Of a stretch of DNA of 64,000 nucleotides, positions 59,396 through 64,000 are shown piece after piece. The stretch comes from Prevotella sp. Its GTDB lineage: Bacteria; Bacteroidota; Bacteroidia; Bacteroidales; Bacteroidaceae. The translations under genes and the position numbers were made by a program. How positions within the stretch are numbered: position 1 is the first letter of the stretch; each line of letters begins with the position of its first letter. Under the pieces are notes generated by a model. It did no database searches. It worked only from the letters and a program-made list of their open reading frames with translations, and was not told the DNA's origin. Location: contig JAFSNR010000094.1 in the NCBI GenBank assembly GCA_017443345.1, positions 1 to 64,000 of the forward strand. The letters run 5' to 3'.

Positions 59396-61102
59396 ATGCG
59401 TAGACATCTGTTTTTAATGGTATTATGTCAGATGGCAGTGATAGCCACGTTTGCACAGGAGACCATCAGTCTGGTGGGTTCGTGGGATTTTGCGACGGGA
59501 GATTCTGCCGCCTACAACGACTACGTCATGCTGCCAGGATCGATGCAGACCAACGGTAAGGGCAATGATTACGTTGGAAAGGCCTGGTATAAGAAAGATG
59601 TCTATGTTCCCCAGTCGTGGGGAGACCGGCATGTGAGTCTGTTTCTGGAGCGCCCTCACTCAGAGTCGACCATCTTCGTAAATGGCGTAAATGCCGGACA
59701 TCAGACTTCGCCATCGACACCTCATTATTATAATGTGACTCCTTGCATCAAACCTGGCAGACGTAACACCATAGAAGTCTGCATAGAGAACCGGGATGGT
59801 TGGAACGGCATCATCGGCAAGATGGAACTGAGGTCACAGCCCGAGGACCTGTATATCAAACACGTGAAGCTGAACACCACTCCATTCCGAGGAATCGTAC
59901 AACTCGATGTTGAGTTGGGAGGCGTTATCAACTACTTCTCAGGTGACGTGATGACAGTTCTGTTGAAACGTGAAGATCAGGACTCGGCTAAAGTCATGGA
60001 GCATTATTTCGATGTAACGAGCAACCACATGGTAGTAAACACCTGGGTAGGTAATGAGGTGGCTCTATGGAGTGAATTTTTCCCTCATCTCTACCGAATG
60101 GCCATTATTGTTGGCAACGACTATTATGAGACCACATTCGGCATGCATCAATTTACGACCGAGGAAGGTGTGCTGATGACCAATCACCGACCGCTCTATC
60201 TCCGGGGAGCGATGGAGAACGGTTGTTTTCCTGCATCAGGCTATCCACCTACCGACGAGGCAACATGGACCAGAATCTTCAAGAAAATGACGGAATATGG
60301 CATGAACTACATGCGCTGCAATGGTTATTGCCCTTCTGATGCAGCCTTTGAGGCTGCTGACAAACTCGGCATCTACCTTCACCCCGACGGTCCTGATCTT
60401 CAGGAGATAGCAGATACCTACAGCCGACACCCCTCATTGCTGATCCTTCCTGATTCGCTTCTCCATATCCAGTTGTTGGAAGTGAAGGAGACTTCAGAGG
60501 GACAACTGATTTCCAACTACAAACAAGTAATAGAACAAAACCTGAGAAGTGATGATTATTCCGGCTTTCTTTTACCACTGAATGATCACTGCGAACACAC
60601 AGGTATCCTGGATGCACACTGGCGGGAGAAGGGGGCTTCAAAGGCTGCAGAGTGGACTGAGTTCTGTAACCCTGTTGTGGCATTGGCCAAATTCTCCCAA
60701 CCTACATATACGACAGCCGACACGTTGGAAGTTGCTGTGGAGGCCTATAATGCCATGTATGGCGACATCGACACGGTGCGCACCATCTACTTCATCCATG
60801 ACGACAGTCTGCAGGTTGTGACAGGTGGACAACTTTCTTCAAAACAGATCCCGTTAGGCAAACATACCGACTTGGGCGTCATCCGCTTCCCTCTCGACAA
60901 GATCAAACATACGGGAGAAATGACACTTACGGTACAGATTGCCGGTAAGATCAAGAACCACTGGAATTTCCGGGTTTATCCGCAAGAAACTACAAATCAA
61001 GAAAATACCGATGTTTATGAAGAAGAATTTACTACTACTGCTGGTCGTCATGATGGCCAGTCTCGTGTCAGCTCAGACAAAACTGGTGTCGATTCTAGGT
61101 GA
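59396..61102 (+). CDS. GH2-like protein with a reduced barrel, probable pseudoenzyme
   Basis: The product is 568 aa. The signal peptide ends at TFAQ. The GH2 jelly-roll domain is intact (SLVGSWDFATGD, KAWYKKDVYVPQ, FVNGVNAGHQ, about 22-165), then an Ig-like part and the start of a TIM barrel (LYLRGAMENGCFP, YGMNYMRCNGYCPSDAAFEAADKLGIYLHPD). After YSRHPSLLILPDS, where active GH2 proteins carry the GNE acid/base, the sequence goes straight to a LLEVKETSEG loop and the barrel's late part (GFLLPLNDHCEHTG, ILDAHWREKG). I see no catalytic Glu pair. The last 30 residues overlap the next gene by about 90 bp in another frame. Confidence 0.7.
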   Translation: MRRHLFLMVLCQMAVIATFAQETISLVGSWDFATGDSAAYNDYVMLPGSMQTNGKGNDYVGKAWYKKDVYVPQSWGDRHVSLFLERPHSESTIFVNGVNAGHQTSPSTPHYYNVTPCIKPGRRNTIEVCIENRDGWNGIIGKMELRSQPEDLYIKHVKLNTTPFRGIVQLDVELGGVINYFSGDVMTVLLKREDQDSAKVMEHYFDVTSNHMVVNTWVGNEVALWSEFFPHLYRMAIIVGNDYYETTFGMHQFTTEEGVLMTNHRPLYLRGAMENGCFPASGYPPTDEATWTRIFKKMTEYGMNYMRCNGYCPSDAAFEAADKLGIYLHPDGPDLQEIADTYSRHPSLLILPDSLLHIQLLEVKETSEGQLISNYKQVIEQNLRSDDYSGFLLPLNDHCEHTGILDAHWREKGASKAAEWTEFCNPVVALAKFSQPTYTTADTLEVAVEAYNAMYGDIDTVRTIYFIHDDSLQVVTGGQLSSKQIPLGKHTDLGVIRFPLDKIKHTGEMTLTVQIAGKIKNHWNFRVYPQETTNQENTDVYEEEFTTTAGRHDGQSRVSSDKTGVDSR

Positions 61103-63032
61103 CTCGTATTCAACCTACGAAGATTTTGTAACGCCCAGTACTAACGAACTGTGGTACTATGCCAAAAACGTGCCACAGAAGACCGATGTACAGAATGTTG
61201 GTCAGACTTGGTGGCACCAGGTCATCCGTGAGAATGGCTGGCGACTCTGTGTCAACAATTCCTATAGTGGTGCTACCATCAGCTATACGGGCTACGATGG
61301 CAACGACTATAGTGCACGCTCGTTCAATACACGCATGACCGAACTCGGCCAGCCCGACATTATCTTTATTTTCGGTGCTACCAACGACAGTTGGGCAGGT
61401 ACCCCCATCGGCGAGTACAAATACGAGAATATCGGCTATGGCGACCTCTATAGCTTCCGCCCTGCGATGGCTTATCTGCTGCAGCGGATGAGGGATCGTT
61501 ATGTGAATACGGAGATTTACTTCCTGCTGAACGACGACCTCCGGGATGAAATCGACGAGTCGGTAAAGGAGATTTGTCAGCATTACGATATTCCCGTCAT
61601 CGAACTGGAGAAGATCGACAAGCTCTCTGGTCACCCCTCAGTGAAAGGTATGCGGCAGATTGCCGATCAAGTGAACGCATTCCTAGGAGGAAGTGCCGCA
61701 GGACAAATCAATGACAGCAATACGCCTCTTCACCTGATGAAACCTGCCTATCGACTAGGTTATGGTGTGTCAAAGCCTGAAGATGTGAAGAGTGTCATGG
61801 ACCGTGTGCTGCGCTATATTGAGTCAGAGACACCTGCCCAACTGGTGAATAAAAGCACAGGAGAAGAGGTCAACGACCTGAAGAAGATAACTGCCGAAAC
61901 ACAACTGAAGCAAGGCGGTTTCCGTCTGACCAGCTATGAGTGGGGCGTCACCTATTCAGGAGCCCTCGCTGCCTATGAGGCTACTGGCGATGTGGCCTAT
62001 CGTAACTACGTCGCCACACGTCATCAGTTCTTGGCTGACATTGCCCCCTATTTCCAGAAAGTCTATGCAAAGAACAAAAATATCGACGGTAACATCCGCC
62101 GTGTCATCGATCCCCATGCCCTCGACGATGCTGGGGCTATCTGCTGTTCGATGATCAAAGCCTCTCTTCTCTCAAACGACACGAAACTCAGGGCACTGAT
62201 CGACAACTATGCCGACTATATTATTAATAAGGAGTTCCGACTCTCCGACGGCACGTTCGCCCGTATTCGTCCACAGAACAACACGCTGTGGCTCGACGAC
62301 ATGTTTATGGGCATCCCCACCGTGGCCTATATGGGTAAGCTGACTGGCGAGACGAAATATTATGACGAGGCTGCCCGACAGGTGCTCCAGTTTGCCCAAC
62401 GCATGTGGGTACCCGAGAAGGGACTCTTCCGCCATGGATGGGTAGAGTCGATGGAGGTGCATCCAGCCTTCCACTGGGGCAGAGCCAACGGATGGGCCAT
62501 CCTCACCATGTGTGAGGTGCTCGACGTGCTCCCACAGGATCATCCGCAGCGTGCTGAGATCATGAAACTGTTGAAAGCCCATGCAGCAGGGCTCGCCAAA
62601 CTACAGCATCACGACGGTTTCTGGCATCAGCTGCTCGATCGCGATGACACTTATCTCGAGGCTTCTGCTACAGCCATCTACACTTATTGTCTGGCTCATG
62701 CCATCAACAAAGGATGGCTCGATGCGAAGGTCTACGGTCCTGTAGCTCAATTGGGCTGGCATGCCGTTGCCTCGAGTGTTAATCAGAAGGGCCAGGTTGA
62801 GCAGGTCTGTGTAGGTACCGGCATGGGTTTCGATCCCGCTTTCTATGCCTACCGTCCTTGTCACGTGATGGCTGCCCATGGATACGGACCTGTACTCTGG
62901 GCCGGTGCAGAGATGATCAACCTGCTCAAGAAGCAACATCCGAAGTCGAATGACTCTGCCGTGATGTACTACGACCAAGAGGTAAAGACCGAGGCCCCGA
63001 TCTTCAACTACAACGCATCAACAAAGTTCTAA
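61017..63032 (+). CDS. SGNH esterase fused to GH105/GH88 hydrolase, secreted
   Basis: The product is 671 aa (ATG 61011 would add two residues). A signal peptide (MKKNLLLLLVVMMASLVSAQ) is followed by an SGNH/GDSL esterase domain (about 25-225: ILGDSYSTYEDF with the nucleophile Ser, IFGATNDSWAG, SGHPSVKGM with the His). A GH105/GH88-type (alpha/alpha)6 barrel follows (about 260-650: NNTLWLDDMFMGIP with the catalytic Asp, HWGRANGWAILTM, EASATAIYTYCLAHA). The likely joint job is removing acetyl groups and the terminal unsaturated uronic acid from rhamnogalacturonan fragments. It overlaps the GH2-like gene and is co-transcribed with it. Confidence 0.87.
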   Translation: MKKNLLLLLVVMMASLVSAQTKLVSILGDSYSTYEDFVTPSTNELWYYAKNVPQKTDVQNVGQTWWHQVIRENGWRLCVNNSYSGATISYTGYDGNDYSARSFNTRMTELGQPDIIFIFGATNDSWAGTPIGEYKYENIGYGDLYSFRPAMAYLLQRMRDRYVNTEIYFLLNDDLRDEIDESVKEICQHYDIPVIELEKIDKLSGHPSVKGMRQIADQVNAFLGGSAAGQINDSNTPLHLMKPAYRLGYGVSKPEDVKSVMDRVLRYIESETPAQLVNKSTGEEVNDLKKITAETQLKQGGFRLTSYEWGVTYSGALAAYEATGDVAYRNYVATRHQFLADIAPYFQKVYAKNKNIDGNIRRVIDPHALDDAGAICCSMIKASLLSNDTKLRALIDNYADYIINKEFRLSDGTFARIRPQNNTLWLDDMFMGIPTVAYMGKLTGETKYYDEAARQVLQFAQRMWVPEKGLFRHGWVESMEVHPAFHWGRANGWAILTMCEVLDVLPQDHPQRAEIMKLLKAHAAGLAKLQHHDGFWHQLLDRDDTYLEASATAIYTYCLAHAINKGWLDAKVYGPVAQLGWHAVASSVNQKGQVEQVCVGTGMGFDPAFYAYRPCHVMAAHGYGPVLWAGAEMINLLKKQHPKSNDSAVMYYDQEVKTEAPIFNYNASTKF

Positions 63033-63068
63033 TATGTGCTTTATGCATTGAGCAAATCATATGTAAAA

Positions 63069-63098
63069 AAGTGGCGCACCCAACCGGATGCGCCACTT
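63069..63098. terminator. Intrinsic terminator, mainly for the minus-strand gene
   Basis: AAGTGGCGCA (63069-63078) pairs perfectly with TGCGCCACTT (63089-63098). On the minus strand TTTTTT follows, serving the gene ending at 63125; on the plus strand the tail is weak, but it may still end the SGNH-GH105 gene. Confidence 0.75.
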
Positions 63099-63124
63099 CA
63101 GATTTGGTTAAATATCACCCCCAC

Positions 63125-64000
63125 TTACGAACCTATGTCAAAGTCTCCGCTACCAGGAGTCTTAGCCGTAACTGTGAACCAGACCGTACCGCCATGATAG
63201 ACTACGAGGTTGTGTCCAGCCTCAACGTTCAGGCCAGTGAACGAGGCACCATTGGCGTCGTGGCTGGTGGGGTTGATGGCATCGCCCGTGCCATCGACCT
63301 TAGCAGTGAAGACCACGTCGCCCAGGTTAGTGCCGCTGACAGCAACGCTGGTGACAGGAGCCGTAGCATTGACGTTGCCGCCTGCAATGCTCTGGTTGAC
63401 ACCGTTGATGGTGGCTGAGGTGTTGTAGCTGGGCTGACCTGGTGTTACGCCACCACTGCCGCCGTCAGGAGTGACATCATCGGTAGAGCCAGTGCCGCTT
63501 GTGCCTGCATTGTTCAGGTAGAACTCCGACTCCAAATCGATGTCGTAAGTGGCGTAGCTCTTCTCCACAGCCTCAGACAGACTGCAAAGGTCGCTGCCTA
63601 AGCTTGCCTCATTAAGCACGAGCTGACAGTTGCTGCGGAACCAGTCACCACTCTTGTCCTTGCGGCTGACAATGAGGCCGGCTGCCACCACATCACCACC
63701 ACGACCCAGCACGAAGTTGAAGTGGTCGGTGTCGAACTCGAAGGAAGAGAAGTTGAGCTGATTCTTCCAGTTAGAGCAAGGGAACTCACCCTGACTGTTC
63801 ACAATCTCAGTAGTCATAGGGGCACCGCTGCCGTCGGCATTACGAGGATTGAGGATGAGACGTGCATAGTTCACTTCATACTTGCCCTGGCGCTTCTGAA
63901 CAGTGACGAAGGTCACCTGGTCGCCACGCTGCAATCCCCATGAGTTGACAAAGTCAGCGTATGTACGGCTGGGCGTGTCGACATACGCCTTGTGGCCACC
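63125..64000 (-). CDS. 5'-partial protein of unknown function, C-terminal part
   Basis: The frame is open to the right edge; upstream of the internal ATG at 63934 the sequence continues in frame as AYVDTPSRTYADFVNSWGLQ, so the start lies outside the window. The visible 291 residues show a beta-rich domain (GDQVTFVTVQKRQGKYEVNY, LNFSSFEFDTDHFNFVLG), a Gly/Ser/Thr linker (GTSGTGSTDDVTPDGGSGG) and a C-terminal Ig-like domain (TSVAVSGTNLGDVVFTAKVDG) ending with GSGDFDIGS. I do not recognise the family; it may be a DNA-binding or surface protein of Bacteroidales with an IPT-like tail. Confidence 0.65.
   Translation of the reverse strand, partial: GGHKAYVDTPSRTYADFVNSWGLQRGDQVTFVTVQKRQGKYEVNYARLILNPRNADGSGAPMTTEIVNSQGEFPCSNWKNQLNFSSFEFDTDHFNFVLGRGGDVVAAGLIVSRKDKSGDWFRSNCQLVLNEASLGSDLCSLSEAVEKSYATYDIDLESEFYLNNAGTSGTGSTDDVTPDGGSGGVTPGQPSYNTSATINGVNQSIAGGNVNATAPVTSVAVSGTNLGDVVFTAKVDGTGDAINPTSHDANGASFTGLNVEAGHNLVVYHGGTVWFTVTAKTPGSGDFDIGS

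Overview
The window looks like a chromosome segment of a Bacteroidales bacterium, most likely a Prevotella-type gut or rumen organism. Many genes start just downstream of the Bacteroidetes sigma signature TAnnTTTG. The primary sigma factor is the short (290 aa) form that lacks region 1.1. Lineage-typical families are present (DUF4230, DUF5686, DUF2723, a two-ExbD Ton operon, a propeller-type membrane sensor), and many secreted glycoside hydrolases carry signal peptides ending in AQ. I see no CRISPR array, insertion sequence, phage or plasmid gene. All identifications are by reading the sequence; no database was searched.

Layout. 1-350: a truncated reading frame at the left edge and a repeat-rich junction. 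350-7530: small lipoproteins, a tandem DUF4230 pair, an AgcS sodium/amino acid symporter, TrmO (tRNA methyltransferase), a TPR sensor kinase and a secreted metallo-beta-lactamase-fold protein. 7546-8418: rpoD. 8535-20557: a xyloglucan-type glycan block with a GH2-GH31 operon, a secreted protein, and a second operon of an unusual kinase-like propeller sensor followed by a GH31 with a PA14 insert. 20722-23722: a His-rich P1B metal ATPase and a LacI-family regulator, then a candidate small RNA. 23949-29778: a five-gene envelope operon (nucleotidyltransferase, ATP-grasp, CDP-alcohol phosphotransferase, HAD, DUF5686 beta-barrel). 29834-31945: an orphan PAS kinase and a GIN-domain lipoprotein. 32104-38449: an RlmL-like rRNA methyltransferase, an S9 dipeptidyl peptidase, PurD and two membrane proteins. 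38545-45001: a DUF2723 glycosyltransferase-like protein, a polysaccharide deacetylase and a GH3. 45144-50633: the operon exbB-exbD-exbD-tonB-pstS-like-TPR. 50816-55273: aspartate aminotransferase, RibBA and an LptF/LptG permease. 55428: a CAT-anticodon tRNA. 55553-63032: a divergent rhamnogalacturonan-type cluster (GH105, GH2, a 49-aa membrane protein; opposite, a GH2-like probable pseudoenzyme and an SGNH-GH105 fusion). The right edge cuts a gene on the minus strand.

The most striking feature runs through the whole window. A family of short, degenerate, tandem 6-8 bp repeats (GTGAAAGGTGAAAAGT, TTAGAGTTTAGAG, AATTGAGAATTGA types) sits in many intergenic gaps and also inside genes. In three unrelated secreted proteins (GH31, DUF5686, dipeptidyl peptidase) the hydrophobic core of the signal peptide, LFTF(H/Y)LSLF, is encoded by this repeat. 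In the P-type ATPase and the GH3 it forms extra in-frame loops. A second, palindromic repeat (TCTCACAATGGGGACTGTCCCC type) lies inside a GH2 gene and an ATP-grasp gene and is read in different frames in the two.

Functionally the window joins polysaccharide breakdown (two glycan blocks without SusC/SusD here) to the machinery that powers and builds the outer membrane (Ton operon, LptF/G, DUF5686, CDP-alcohol operon), plus scattered housekeeping genes.
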